Assembly (NCBI RefSeq): GCF_025567415.1
Contig: NZ_JAOQJV010000006.1
Location: 62,001 to 126,000, forward strand
Length of the DNA stretch: 64,000 nt
Direction: 5' to 3'
From: Claveliimonas ammoniilytica
Lineage (GTDB): Bacteria > Bacillota > Clostridia > Lachnospirales > Lachnospiraceae
In this document: in pieces, positions 44,184 through 53,637 of the stretch
Numbering within the stretch: position 1 is the first letter of the stretch
Layout of the letters: every line of letters begins with the position of its first letter
Translations under genes and position numbers: made by a program
Notes under the pieces: generated by a model
The model's database searches: none
Told to the model about the DNA's origin: nothing
Seen by the model: only the letters and a program-made list of their open reading frames with translations

Positions 44184-45146
44184 TTAGAAAAACAGCCGGA
44201 TGCCACTGAAAAGCAAAAATGTCAGCACTTCTGTTCCAATCATTAATTTCTCCGACCGCAGAATATCCCTTGGCTCAATATCCCGGATTGGATCCCCGAT
44301 TGTATCTTTCTCATGTTTTTTCCCAAAATACCAGGCATCTCCCGCAAGCTGCACCTGCAATGCGCCTGCACATACTGCTTCCGTCTGCGCTGCATTTGGA
44401 CTTGCGTGTTTTCTTTGATCCCTCTTCCAGATCCACAGTGCATTCTTTCCGTCCATCCCAAGCAGACAGGATGCCAGAATCATAAGCAGTGCTGAAATCC
44501 TTGCCGGAATAAATCCCGCCACATCATCCATTTTCGCCGCTACTCTGCCAAAATACAAATATTTTTCATTCTTATATCCTAACATAGAATCCATAGTATT
44601 GACTGCCTTATATACAAATCCAAGTATCGGACCGCCGATCAGCATATAAATTAATGGTGCAATCACCCCATCATTGGTATTCTCAGCCACCGTTTCCACC
44701 GCCGCCTTCGTCACGCCTTCCACTGTCAGATTCTCCGTATCCCTGCCGACAATCATCGATACTGCCAACCTTGCTTCTGACAAATCATCCTGTATTAATT
44801 TCTTATATACTTTTTTACTTTCTTTTCCGAGTGATCTTGCTGCCAATAGCTGATAGCACCAGAAACACTCCAACACAAATGCCGCACATGGGCTGAACTT
44901 CTCTGCCAGATATAAAATCCCCATTGGCACTGCTGCTGATGCCAGGATCACAAGTATCCACAATATTCCTCCTGCGATCAATAGTTTCTTCTCATTCCCC
45001 TCCTGATCTCCGGCAAACTTCCGGAGTATCTTTTCCAAAAACGATATCCATTTGCCAATAATCCGCACCGGATGATACAGCCATACCGGATCTCCAAATA
45101 TCCAGTCCAGTATCATACCGATCAGGCAGACACATAATATCTTCAT
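44184..45146 (-). CDS. cbiB: Adenosylcobinamide-phosphate synthase CbiB
   Basis: An integral membrane protein of 320 residues, starting at the ATG that overlaps the cobC stop (ATGA); a frame from 45224 has no ribosome site. It attaches the aminopropanol (phosphate) linker to adenosylcobyric acid. DWIFGDPVWLYHPVRIIG at the start, SMIVGRDTENL (about 130), ENTNDGVIAPL, KAVNTMDSMLGYKN and the late SPNAAQTEAVCAGAL are all CbiB hallmarks. Confidence 0.94.
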   Translation of the reverse strand: MKILCVCLIGMILDWIFGDPVWLYHPVRIIGKWISFLEKILRKFAGDQEGNEKKLLIAGGILWILVILASAAVPMGILYLAEKFSPCAAFVLECFWCYQLLAARSLGKESKKVYKKLIQDDLSEARLAVSMIVGRDTENLTVEGVTKAAVETVAENTNDGVIAPLIYMLIGGPILGFVYKAVNTMDSMLGYKNEKYLYFGRVAAKMDDVAGFIPARISALLMILASCLLGMDGKNALWIWKRDQRKHASPNAAQTEAVCAGALQVQLAGDAWYFGKKHEKDTIGDPIRDIEPRDILRSEKLMIGTEVLTFLLFSGIRLFF

Positions 45147-45763
45147 CGTAATTTTTCTCCATCTGTTATATCTATCTCGTGTAGGATCCGGACATTGTAA
45201 AAAAGATGTACGCCCTTTTTCCACTCTTCCGGATCAATATCAGTTATATATCCATTGCCGTTACATACCTGCCAGTGGTAAAACGGTCTTTTCTCGGGAT
45301 CAAATGCAGACAGCACCGCCATAATTGTCCCACCGTGCACTACCACACCTGCACGTTTACAGTCTTCCGCAATCAGTCTGCTGATCATATTCTCTGCTCC
45401 CTGTACGCAGCGCTTCTGAAAATCTTCCCGGTCTTCTCCTCCAGGGAATGCACCTGCACCACCGGAATCAAGCCAAGCCTGATATACCGGCTCGTTCTTC
45501 AGTTCTTCATATGTCTTTCGCTCATACTCGCCAAAATCCAACTCTCGCATCAGCGGTTCTGTCTCAAAAGGCATACTCGGCCAGATCCTTTCTGCTGTCT
45601 GCCTGCATCGGAGCATCGGGCTGACGGTCAGTGCATCAATCTGCGGATAGTTTTTCAGATCCTGCGGAATCATTTCCTCATCCAGTGGTTCATCCGTACT
45701 TCCTATATATTGTTTCTTACGGTTGCCTGGTGTCATAAAATGCCGTACCCATATAATCTCCAT
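45143..45763 (-). CDS. cobC: Alpha-ribazole-5'-phosphate phosphatase-like histidine phosphatase
   Basis: A 206-residue histidine phosphatase. The catalytic motif here is WVRHFMTPGNRKKQYIG (about 5-21), a variant of RHGxT, with RCRQTAERI, ELDFGEYE and VVVHGGTIMAV later in the chain. CobC removes the phosphate from alpha-ribazole phosphate or adenosylcobalamin phosphate. Assignment beyond the family rests on its place between cobS and cbiB. Confidence 0.85.
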   Translation of the reverse strand: MEIIWVRHFMTPGNRKKQYIGSTDEPLDEEMIPQDLKNYPQIDALTVSPMLRCRQTAERIWPSMPFETEPLMRELDFGEYERKTYEELKNEPVYQAWLDSGGAGAFPGGEDREDFQKRCVQGAENMISRLIAEDCKRAGVVVHGGTIMAVLSAFDPEKRPFYHWQVCNGNGYITDIDPEEWKKGVHLFYNVRILHEIDITDGEKLR

Positions 45764-45766
45764 CTG

Positions 45767-46528
45767 CTACCTCCCAATGCAGGTCACTAAAATTCCGGTA
45801 AACATTGCAAGCTCTGCCGTCTCCAGAAAAAATCCTGCCAGATCTCCTGTCACGCCCCCAAACTGCTTCCGGCTCACCACTATATAATATAGAAATGCGA
45901 TCATCACACCAGTAACAGCTCCTGTCATTGCCCGTGCGTTCATCACTGCCATCATGATCACTGCTGCTGCCACATACAGACACATCGTAATCCTGACAAC
46001 TTTTTTCTGTGCTCCGTCCTGAAACATCTTCAACAACCCACTATTTCTTGCCGCCGGAAATGTAACTACGCTGAACCCACTGAGTGCTCTGGAAAGGACA
46101 AAACTTACACAGCACACTCTCAGCACTTCTGCCGGAAGTTCACTCCATACTGCCATACTCCACATCAGATAACAACCCATTCCCAATATAGCAAATGCAC
46201 CCGCATGAGAATCCTTCAGAATCTCCAACTTCTTTTCCCGGTCTCCCCAGGATCCGAGCGCATCCATGGTATCCATGAAACCGTCCATATGAATGCCTCC
46301 GGTGATCATGATCGGAATCAAGGTAAATACCACACCACGGAACAGACCGCCCACAGACGTCTTATCCAGCAGCCAACCTGCCAGATACATAACTGCCCCG
46401 ATGACAACTCCAATCATGGGAAAAAAGCACATGGCATATCGCATATTTTCTTTTTCCCAGTCCACTCTCGGAACCGGTATTCTGGAATACATAGATAATG
46501 CGATAAAAAATGAATTTATAATACTCAT
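45767..46528 (-). CDS. cobS: Adenosylcobinamide-GDP ribazoletransferase CobS
   Basis: A 253-residue protein with six to seven hydrophobic helices. CobS joins alpha-ribazole (phosphate) to adenosylcobinamide-GDP at the membrane. Signatures: SMYSRIPVPRVDW (about 12), the GGIHMDGFMDTMDALGSWGDREKKLEILKD stretch (about 77; metal-binding Asp) and HAGAFAILG (about 110). Four bases separate it from cobC. Confidence 0.94.
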   Translation of the reverse strand: MSIINSFFIALSMYSRIPVPRVDWEKENMRYAMCFFPMIGVVIGAVMYLAGWLLDKTSVGGLFRGVVFTLIPIMITGGIHMDGFMDTMDALGSWGDREKKLEILKDSHAGAFAILGMGCYLMWSMAVWSELPAEVLRVCCVSFVLSRALSGFSVVTFPAARNSGLLKMFQDGAQKKVVRITMCLYVAAAVIMMAVMNARAMTGAVTGVMIAFLYYIVVSRKQFGGVTGDLAGFFLETAELAMFTGILVTCIGR

Positions 46529-46542
46529 ATATTTCTCCTGAA

Positions 46543-47598
46543 TTACAATACCTTATACTGCTCTACCTTTATATCCTCAAATGTCCCCATATCTCCGTAG
46601 ACTTTCAATCCCATCTCCAACAGGGGGATCACAGCAACTGCACCGCTTCCTTCTCCAAGACACATATCACAGGTGACAAGCGGTGACAGTCCGAGCTCAT
46701 CTAATACATAATGAGCTGCCGGCTCTTTGGATACATGCGATGGGATCAGATAATCCGCCACAGCTGGAATCAAATGGACTGCACAAAGAGCTGCCACCCC
46801 GGATATAAATCCATCCAGCACGACCGGTATATGATAACGTGCTCCACCAATACAAAGTCCGCAGAGTCCTGCGATATCATATCCACCAACCGATGCCATC
46901 ACCGTAAGCACATCCGCTTGCCGGAGATTATATCGTCCGATTGCATCCTCGATTACATGAATCTTACGCTTAAGACCCTCATCATCCAGACCGGCTCCCT
47001 TCCCGGTCATCACTGCCGGATCACGGTTAAGAAGTACTGATGCCACTGCACTGCTGGTCGTTGTATTGCCAATCCCCATCTCGCCTGTCAGCAGAATATC
47101 ATATCCCTCCTGCTTCTTCTCTCCGGCGATACGAATGCCGGTCTCGATTGCCTGCCAGAGCTGTTCTCGTGTCATAGCAGGCTCTTTTGCAAAGTTCTTC
47201 GTTCCATATGCAGTCTTTTCATTTTTTCTGGTTACATTCTTTACATCCGTTATCATACCGATATCTACCGGATAAATGTCCACGCCAGCCACCTCTGCCA
47301 TCAGACAGGTACTGGTCTCATGACGGCTGAAATTCTCTGCCACAATTGCCGTAACCTCCTGCCCGGTCTGTGTCACGCCTTCTGCCACCACACCATTATC
47401 GGCACACATGACAACCAATGCTTTCTTCTTAATTTCATAGCATGCAATCCGTTTTATCCCGGCAATCCGGGTAATCTGCTGTTCCAGCTTACCCAGGCTG
47501 AACAGCGGTTTCCCAACCTTCATCCATCGTTCTTTCGACAGTCTGACCACATCCTGATCAGCCGGCTGTATCTCTTCTTGTAATTCTTCTAATGTCAT
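46543..47598 (-). CDS. cobT: Nicotinate-nucleotide:dimethylbenzimidazole phosphoribosyltransferase CobT
   Basis: A 351-residue enzyme that activates the lower-ligand base to alpha-ribotide. SLGKLEQQITRIAGI (about 35), MCADNGV (about 69), GEMGIGNTTTSSAV (about 173), a VGGYDIAGLCG site and DGFISGVAAL (about 265) match the family. The catalytic Glu lies in CLGEGSGAV (about 318). It is full length. Lower-ligand identity cannot be read from the sequence; no bzaAB genes are in the window. Confidence 0.96.
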   Translation of the reverse strand: MTLEELQEEIQPADQDVVRLSKERWMKVGKPLFSLGKLEQQITRIAGIKRIACYEIKKKALVVMCADNGVVAEGVTQTGQEVTAIVAENFSRHETSTCLMAEVAGVDIYPVDIGMITDVKNVTRKNEKTAYGTKNFAKEPAMTREQLWQAIETGIRIAGEKKQEGYDILLTGEMGIGNTTTSSAVASVLLNRDPAVMTGKGAGLDDEGLKRKIHVIEDAIGRYNLRQADVLTVMASVGGYDIAGLCGLCIGGARYHIPVVLDGFISGVAALCAVHLIPAVADYLIPSHVSKEPAAHYVLDELGLSPLVTCDMCLGEGSGAVAVIPLLEMGLKVYGDMGTFEDIKVEQYKVL

Positions 47599-47610
47599 AG
47601 TTAGCTTCCT

Positions 47611-49011
47611 TTATCGTCTGGTTCCTTTTTTGGAATATTCTGTGCAGGCTTTCACATATCGTTCCACCAGTTCCGGGTGCGAGCGGTAATAGAGGTGTGG
47701 ATAGCCTGCCATCAGATTCCCTTTCATGTGTATACACTGCCATCTTCTCTTCCCATCCGGCTTCACTGCCAGACAGCTATCTCCATTATCTGTACTGTCC
47801 CAGTGATGAAATTCATGCGCCCGTATCTGTTCGCCTTTCTTTAAAAATGCGCCATCCTGCTCTGCCTCAATAGTCGCATATCCGAAACGCACAAGTCTCC
47901 CCTGATTACTGCTCTCTGACGGAATAGCTCCTGCCATACGATAACTGTATCCTTCCGCATCCGTCAGTCCATCCTGCAAATACTGAAACCCACCACATTC
48001 TGCAAGACATGGCATGCCGTCTGTGATCTTCTGCCGTATTTCCCTGCGCAAGCCTTCATTTTCCTCCAGTCTGGCACCATATAGTTCAGGATAACCGCCC
48101 CCGAGAATCAATCCGCAACAGCCTTCCGGCAATGTCTCATCCTCCAAAGGACTGAATGGCACCAGTTCACATCCGGCCTGTTCCAGTAATTTCATATTCT
48201 CTTTATAGTAAAAGCAAAATGCTTCGTCTCTGGCAACAGCCACGTGCACCTTCTGCTTCCCATTCACTTCTTTTTTTATCGGATTCTCTTCTTCCAGGCA
48301 CTCTGCCTGTTCTGCAATTTTAAGAATCTCTGACAGATCGACTGTCTCTGCAATTGTCATTCCCACTTCCTGAAGCTGACTTTTTAATCCGGTCAGCTCC
48401 TGCGGTGTCACAAGTCCCAGATGTCTGCTCTCCAGTCGAAAGCATTCTTTCTCTGGAAGATACCCAAGTATCTTCACCTCCGGATGTCCCATATCCGCAA
48501 GTCCATGATCCAGCATCTCTTTCATCCGCGGATAAAGCATTGGCGAAATACGGTTCAGGATAATGCCTCTGATATGGCTGTCCTTCTGATATTCCAGAAA
48601 TCCTTTCAACAGTGCCAATACAGAAGATGCCATCCCACGGCATGGAACAACCAATATGACCGGAAGCTCCAGTACCCCGGCAATATCCCATGCACTGCCA
48701 TTCATACTTCCAAATGAAATACCGTCATAATACCCCATAACGCCTTCCGTCACAACCAGATCCGCACATCTTCCATGAGCCTGATAGATTTCCCGCAGCT
48801 CTTCTTTGCTACTGAAAAACAGATCCAGATTTTCAGATTCTATCCCAAGTACTGTCCGGTGAAACATCGGATCAATATAATCCGGTCCGCATTTGCATGC
48901 CCGGATATTTTTCCCCATCTGCCTGAATGCTGCCATCAGTCCACAGGCAGCAATTGTCTTGCCGCTGCCACTGGATGGAGCTGCCAGCAGGATTCCCGGT
49001 AGCTTTGTCAT
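47611..49011 (-). CDS. cbiA: Cobyrinate a,c-diamide synthase CbiA
   Basis: A 466-residue protein starting at the ATG that overlaps the cbiET stop (ATGA), after a GGAGAG site. It uses ATP and glutamine to amidate side chains a and c of cobyrinate. The ATP site is APSSGSGKT (about 9-17), followed by CKCGPDYIDPMFH. The glutaminase half has LGGGYPELYG (about 335) and the cysteine in CLAECGGFQYLQ (about 368). A histidine-rich HEFHHWD (about 428) completes the active site. Confidence 0.95.
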   Translation of the reverse strand: MTKLPGILLAAPSSGSGKTIAACGLMAAFRQMGKNIRACKCGPDYIDPMFHRTVLGIESENLDLFFSSKEELREIYQAHGRCADLVVTEGVMGYYDGISFGSMNGSAWDIAGVLELPVILVVPCRGMASSVLALLKGFLEYQKDSHIRGIILNRISPMLYPRMKEMLDHGLADMGHPEVKILGYLPEKECFRLESRHLGLVTPQELTGLKSQLQEVGMTIAETVDLSEILKIAEQAECLEEENPIKKEVNGKQKVHVAVARDEAFCFYYKENMKLLEQAGCELVPFSPLEDETLPEGCCGLILGGGYPELYGARLEENEGLRREIRQKITDGMPCLAECGGFQYLQDGLTDAEGYSYRMAGAIPSESSNQGRLVRFGYATIEAEQDGAFLKKGEQIRAHEFHHWDSTDNGDSCLAVKPDGKRRWQCIHMKGNLMAGYPHLYYRSHPELVERYVKACTEYSKKGTRR

Positions 49012-50243
49012 CGTTTTCTCTCCGTAATAATATATACCGGATTCTGTCCGGTCATCATATGATATCTTCCCAATACTCTGGATGCAGCCACGTTCATCTG
49101 TATGATTTCCGGATCTCTCAGCAGACCAGATCTGACTGCACACATTACTTCTTCTATCGTCTCTAAGGAAATGGCATTAATCACCAGTGCCACTTCCGGA
49201 TTCTTCTCCTTCAACATACGGATAATGTCATGGAGATGTCCTGTGCTTCCTCCGATAAATGCATGTGTAGGTACCGGAAGTCCTTCCATTGCCTCCGGCG
49301 CACTTCCATGGATTACCTGAACCTGTGCCACCCGAAACTTCCGTCTGTTTGCCCGGATCAGATCACACGCATCTTCCCGCTGTTCAATCGCATACACCTG
49401 CACCTGCTCCCCGTGAAGTGCCGCTTCAATTGACACCGAACCTGTGCCCGCGCCGATGTCATAAAAAACTGCCTCTCTGGTAAGCCCAAGCTTGGCCATA
49501 CTGACTGCCCGGACTTCTGCCTTTGTCATCGGTACCACATGTCCTTCCTGACTGCGGATAAATGCATCATCCGGCAAGTGAGCCGATACGGATTCCACAG
49601 GATGCGGATTCTCAATTAACATGGTAGAAAGCTCTCCCAGATCCTCCGGTGTCAATTCTCCGGCAGATATCGTTCGTATCATTTCATCCTCATATGACAG
49701 ACGGACACCTATATGACAGATCAGATCTTCCATAGCGTATTCCCTGATCTGTTCGCAAAACTCCGTTCCGCTTTTCCTGTCCAACAAGAGAAATGTCTTC
49801 GCATGATGCTCGATAGCATAGATCGTATTCTGATTCCTGCCATGGATACTGCGAAGAGCCGCATCTTCCCAGGATATGCCAAGCTTCGCCGCCAAATAGA
49901 CAACGGATGCAATCCCCGGTACGATATCTACTAAAATTCCTGCCTCCTTACATGCCTTCGTCAATGCCTTCGCACCGCTGTAGAATCCCACATCACCGGA
50001 CAAGACAACCGCCCATCTGCTGTATTCCGGGTGTCCTTTTATAATCTTTATAATTTCCACAGATCGATACTCTGCAAACTTCGGTTTCTCTTTCGGACAT
50101 ACTTCCAGAAGGCGCACTGCTCCGATACAGGCATCCGCCTTCTCTATCTGTGTTCTTGCGTCCAGAGTCAGCATATTTTCATTTCCCATCCCGGCGCCGA
50201 TAAGTACTGCACTACATCTGCTTTCACATATTTTATCACACAT
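49008..50243 (-). CDS. cbiET: CbiE-CbiT fusion: cobalt-precorrin-7 C5- and -6B C15-methyltransferase/decarboxylase
   Basis: A 411-residue fusion. The N half (to about 210) is a tetrapyrrole methylase (LIGAGMGNENMLT, VLSGDVGFYSGAK, VPGIASVVYLAAKLG). The C half (about 215-411) is a Rossmann SAM methyltransferase (DIGAGTGSVSIEAA, about 255; FIGGSTGHL, about 325). Together they methylate C5 and C15 and decarboxylate the C12 acetate, like CobL. It overlaps cbiFH by eight bases. Confidence 0.93.
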   Translation of the reverse strand: MCDKICESRCSAVLIGAGMGNENMLTLDARTQIEKADACIGAVRLLEVCPKEKPKFAEYRSVEIIKIIKGHPEYSRWAVVLSGDVGFYSGAKALTKACKEAGILVDIVPGIASVVYLAAKLGISWEDAALRSIHGRNQNTIYAIEHHAKTFLLLDRKSGTEFCEQIREYAMEDLICHIGVRLSYEDEMIRTISAGELTPEDLGELSTMLIENPHPVESVSAHLPDDAFIRSQEGHVVPMTKAEVRAVSMAKLGLTREAVFYDIGAGTGSVSIEAALHGEQVQVYAIEQREDACDLIRANRRKFRVAQVQVIHGSAPEAMEGLPVPTHAFIGGSTGHLHDIIRMLKEKNPEVALVINAISLETIEEVMCAVRSGLLRDPEIIQMNVAASRVLGRYHMMTGQNPVYIITERKR

Positions 50244-51738
50244 TGCGATATCCTCTTGGTGTTACCATTTTCCCATTTAATTCTATTGTTTCCTGGTTTC
50301 CAATATATACAGTCGTGAACATGTCAACTTTTTTATTTCTAAGTTCCGCTAAACTCATAATCTCAGCGGACTCTCCGTCACGTCCGATATTGCGTACGAT
50401 TCCACACACAGTCTCCGGTGCTTTCTGCTGCATCATCAGATCACATGCTTTCTGCAGATAATCCGCACGCTTTCTGCTGGACGGATTATAGAGACAGATT
50501 ACAAGATCCGCCTTCGCTGCCATAAGCAGACGCTTCTCAATCTTCTCCCAAGGAGTCAGCAGATCACTCAGACTGATCACAGCAAAGTCATGCATCAATG
50601 GCGCACCAAGTACTGCACCACCGGACAATGCCGCTGTCACACCAGGAACCACCTCTATCTCGACATTCGGGTATTCCTGACCAATCTGATACATCAGACC
50701 AGCCATGCCATATACCCCGGCATCCCCACTGCATACCATTGCCACTTCTTTTCCTTTTGCAGCCTCTTCAAATGCAAGCTGACATCTCTGTGTCTCCTGA
50801 CGCATCGGCGTTGTCAGATATTCTTTGCCCGGATATTCTTTTTTTAACAAGTCTGCATAGACCGTATAGCCCGCAATCACCTGACACCGCTCGATCACCT
50901 CTGCAGCCTCATAGGTCATGCTGTTCCGATTCCCCGGTCCCATACCGATCACATAGATCCGCTTATGTCCTGATACCTCTTTTTTCGCATGTGCACTCCG
51001 ATATCCTGTAGAAAACTCCGGATGATACAGATCACTTCTCCGATATTCACAATCCAATACATTCCCCACCACGATCAATGCCGTTCTGGTAATCTGATTC
51101 TTATCCGCAGTCTGCTTCAGCGTCCCGACCGTACAGCGGAACACTTTCTCTTCCGGCCAGGTCGCTTTATATACGATCGCTGCCGGGGTATCTTCCGTAT
51201 ATCCTCCGGCAAGTAATTCTTCAGTAAGCTTTCCAATCAATCCGGTACTTAAAAACAACACCATGGTTGCTCCATGCTCTGCAAAGCTTCTCACAGATTC
51301 CTTCTCCGGAACCGGTGTACGTCCCGCCATTCTGGTGATAACCACCGACTGGGATACATCCGGCAGGGTATATTCTGCCTGTAATGCTGCTGCCGCTCCA
51401 CTAAAAGAACTGACTCCCGGACACACCTGATACGTAATCCGTTTTTCATCCAACAGATCCATCTGTTCTCTGATTGCGCCGTACAGTGATGGATCTCCGG
51501 TATGCAGACGTACGACCTTTTTACCGTCTTCCTCAGCCTGTACCATCGCATCAATCACCTGCTCCAATGTCATAAATGCACTGTTACGAATCTCGCAGGT
51601 ATCTTTGCAGCACTTTAACAATTCAGGATTCACCAGCGATCCTGCATAGATCACCAGGTCTGCTTCCATTAATAATCTCTGCCCCCGGACAGTAATCAGA
51701 TCTTCTGCTCCCGGTCCTGCCCCAACAAACCAAATCAT
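50236..51738 (-). CDS. cbiFH: CbiF-CbiH fusion: cobalt-precorrin-4 C11- and -3 C17-methyltransferases
   Basis: A 500-residue protein made of two tetrapyrrole methylases. Residues 1-250 are CbiF-like (VGAGPGAEDLITVRG, YAGSLVNPELL, LHTGDPSLYGAI, GVSSFSGAAAAL). Residues about 256-500 are CbiH-like (GMGPGNRNSMTYEAAE, CSGDAGVYGMAGL, VVPGVTAALSGGAVLGAP, LYNPSSRKR). The two steps lie either side of CbiG ring-opening chemistry, so the fusion may channel a labile intermediate. No independent CbiF or CbiH gene is present. Confidence 0.92.
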   Translation of the reverse strand: MIWFVGAGPGAEDLITVRGQRLLMEADLVIYAGSLVNPELLKCCKDTCEIRNSAFMTLEQVIDAMVQAEEDGKKVVRLHTGDPSLYGAIREQMDLLDEKRITYQVCPGVSSFSGAAAALQAEYTLPDVSQSVVITRMAGRTPVPEKESVRSFAEHGATMVLFLSTGLIGKLTEELLAGGYTEDTPAAIVYKATWPEEKVFRCTVGTLKQTADKNQITRTALIVVGNVLDCEYRRSDLYHPEFSTGYRSAHAKKEVSGHKRIYVIGMGPGNRNSMTYEAAEVIERCQVIAGYTVYADLLKKEYPGKEYLTTPMRQETQRCQLAFEEAAKGKEVAMVCSGDAGVYGMAGLMYQIGQEYPNVEIEVVPGVTAALSGGAVLGAPLMHDFAVISLSDLLTPWEKIEKRLLMAAKADLVICLYNPSSRKRADYLQKACDLMMQQKAPETVCGIVRNIGRDGESAEIMSLAELRNKKVDMFTTVYIGNQETIELNGKMVTPRGYRNV

Positions 51739-52439
51739 CGTTTTTCTCCTTCTTTTGCAATAATCAATGAATAATATCCCACCTGTTCCGGAATCTCATC
51801 CAGTGAATAATATATCTGTTCCTCTTTCATTCCACAGTTTGTGACCATCTGTATCTGACCGTCATACTTCTTCAGTTCTTCTTTTACCTGACCAATCTTA
51901 CTTCCCGACTTCATCAGAATCTTTGTACCTGAAAGTTCTAGTCCATCACTGATATCATAAGAACCCGGAAAAATATGAATTGAATCGCTCATTTCTCCAA
52001 GTCCTGTCTTAAGCACTGCCGCCGCTGCGCAAAATGACGGTACTCCCGGTATCACACGCGTCTCATAGCCAGATTCTTCCACCAGTTTCTGTATATACAG
52101 GAACGTTGAATAAATACTTACATCTCCCAATGTAAGAAATGCAACATTCTCTCCTTTGTCTAATTTCCTGCACACCTGCTCTGCACCTTCTGCATGCACC
52201 TGCTGTAATGCTTTCTTATCTTTTGTCATCGGCATAGAAAGAAATATAATTCTTTTCTTGTTAATCTCTGGATATATTTTCCACACAATCTGATATGCTG
52301 TAATCTGTGTTTTATCTGCTGTACCAGACACTGGAAGTGCAATTGCATCACACTCCTTTATCACCTTTAAAGCTTTTATCGTCAGCAGTTCCGGATCCCC
52401 CGGTCCGACTCCTACGCCGTATAATATACCTTTATCCAT
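51735..52439 (-). CDS. cbiL: Cobalt-precorrin-2 C20-methyltransferase CbiL
   Basis: A 234-residue tetrapyrrole methylase: GVGVGPGDPELLTIKALKVI (about 9), VAFLTLGDVSIYSTF (about 105) and VIPGVPSFCAAAAVLKTGL (about 139) match CbiL. It adds the C20 methyl group. Start and stop overlap neighbours by one to four bases. Confidence 0.93.
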   Translation of the reverse strand: MDKGILYGVGVGPGDPELLTIKALKVIKECDAIALPVSGTADKTQITAYQIVWKIYPEINKKRIIFLSMPMTKDKKALQQVHAEGAEQVCRKLDKGENVAFLTLGDVSIYSTFLYIQKLVEESGYETRVIPGVPSFCAAAAVLKTGLGEMSDSIHIFPGSYDISDGLELSGTKILMKSGSKIGQVKEELKKYDGQIQMVTNCGMKEEQIYYSLDEIPEQVGYYSLIIAKEGEKR

Positions 52440-53635
52440 TATACTTTCTTCTTTCTGCTCTGAATCTTCTGCGCAAGTCTGTCTGCATCAGAAGTCTTGC
52501 CAAGAATTCCCATTTCTTTGGAAAACATGACTGCACCAATCTCCAGTCCGTCTCCTGCCCGGTGCTTCAGATGTTCCTCTATCTTAATCATCACTGTAGA
52601 CATGACTTCTTTTAGTATACCTTCTTTTTCCAACAATTCCAATGCCGCCGTGGTGGTAATACATTCCATCAACTGACGGATCAGTTCTCTGGAGCCTCCT
52701 GCCATTGCAGCATGCGCTGCAAGAATCTCCATACGCCCATCTGCCTGTCTAGAATGTGTATTCATGATCCCGGCAGCCAACTTGATGAATTTGCCAATAT
52801 GGCCTACCAGCAGGATTCCTTTCATCTGAAGCCGTACCGCATCATCAATCACTTCTCCTACATAATTACTGCATTTTACTGCAGCATCTTCCTGATACCC
52901 CAACGTATCATGCAGAAAATCTGATCCATAATTGCCCGGCACTACATAACAATAATCCATGCCATTCTCTCTGCGCACCTTCATTTCTACAAAAATCGTA
53001 TCTGTCAGAGCTTTCTCGCTCATAGGTTCCACGATTCCGGTTGTCCCCAGAATTGAAATACCGCCCTCAACACCAAGCTTCGGATTAAATGTCTTCTTCG
53101 CAATCTCCGCGCCGTCCGGCACCCATATCATCACCCGGACTCCACGGTCAATCCCGGCTTTCTGAAGTTCTTCTTCTACTGCCTCACGGATCATCCTGCG
53201 TGGCACCAGATTAATCGCCGGATCTCCGATACTCTGTTCAAGTCCTTTCTGTGTCACACGACCGATACCTTCACCGGCTTCTAATATCACATGTCTGATT
53301 GTCTCATCTTCTACCCAGTCTTCTCTGTTATCCTGTTCTAAATCGTCTGAAACAAATGATACTCCAGCATACACCAATATACCGTTCGTCACATCCGGAT
53401 CATCTCCGCTGTCTTTACGGATAGCGCAACTGACATAATTATTTTCTTTCACAATATCTTCCACTTCCAGATATAGGCGGATACCAGCAGGCGTCACTAA
53501 CGATACTTCTCCAACCACTTCTCCAGACACCAGCATATGAGTAGCTGCCTTTGCTGCTGCTGCAGCACAACTCCCCGTTGTGTATCCGGTTCGAAGTTTT
53601 GTCTGATTCTTCCAGACTATTGATGTATTAGCCAT
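52439..53635 (-). CDS. cbiD: Cobalt-precorrin-5B C1-methyltransferase CbiD
   Basis: A 398-residue protein with the CbiD start LRTGYTTGSCAAAAAKAA (about 16), RKDSGDDPDVTNG (about 74), an EGIGRVTQKGL segment (about 125), GTTGIVEPMSE (about 200) and GHIGKFIKLAAGI (about 285). It methylates C1 in the anaerobic pathway and is a marker for cobalt-early synthesis. Confidence 0.95.
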   Translation of the reverse strand: MANTSIVWKNQTKLRTGYTTGSCAAAAAKAATHMLVSGEVVGEVSLVTPAGIRLYLEVEDIVKENNYVSCAIRKDSGDDPDVTNGILVYAGVSFVSDDLEQDNREDWVEDETIRHVILEAGEGIGRVTQKGLEQSIGDPAINLVPRRMIREAVEEELQKAGIDRGVRVMIWVPDGAEIAKKTFNPKLGVEGGISILGTTGIVEPMSEKALTDTIFVEMKVRRENGMDYCYVVPGNYGSDFLHDTLGYQEDAAVKCSNYVGEVIDDAVRLQMKGILLVGHIGKFIKLAAGIMNTHSRQADGRMEILAAHAAMAGGSRELIRQLMECITTTAALELLEKEGILKEVMSTVMIKIEEHLKHRAGDGLEIGAVMFSKEMGILGKTSDADRLAQKIQSRKKKV

Positions 53636-53637
53636 CT

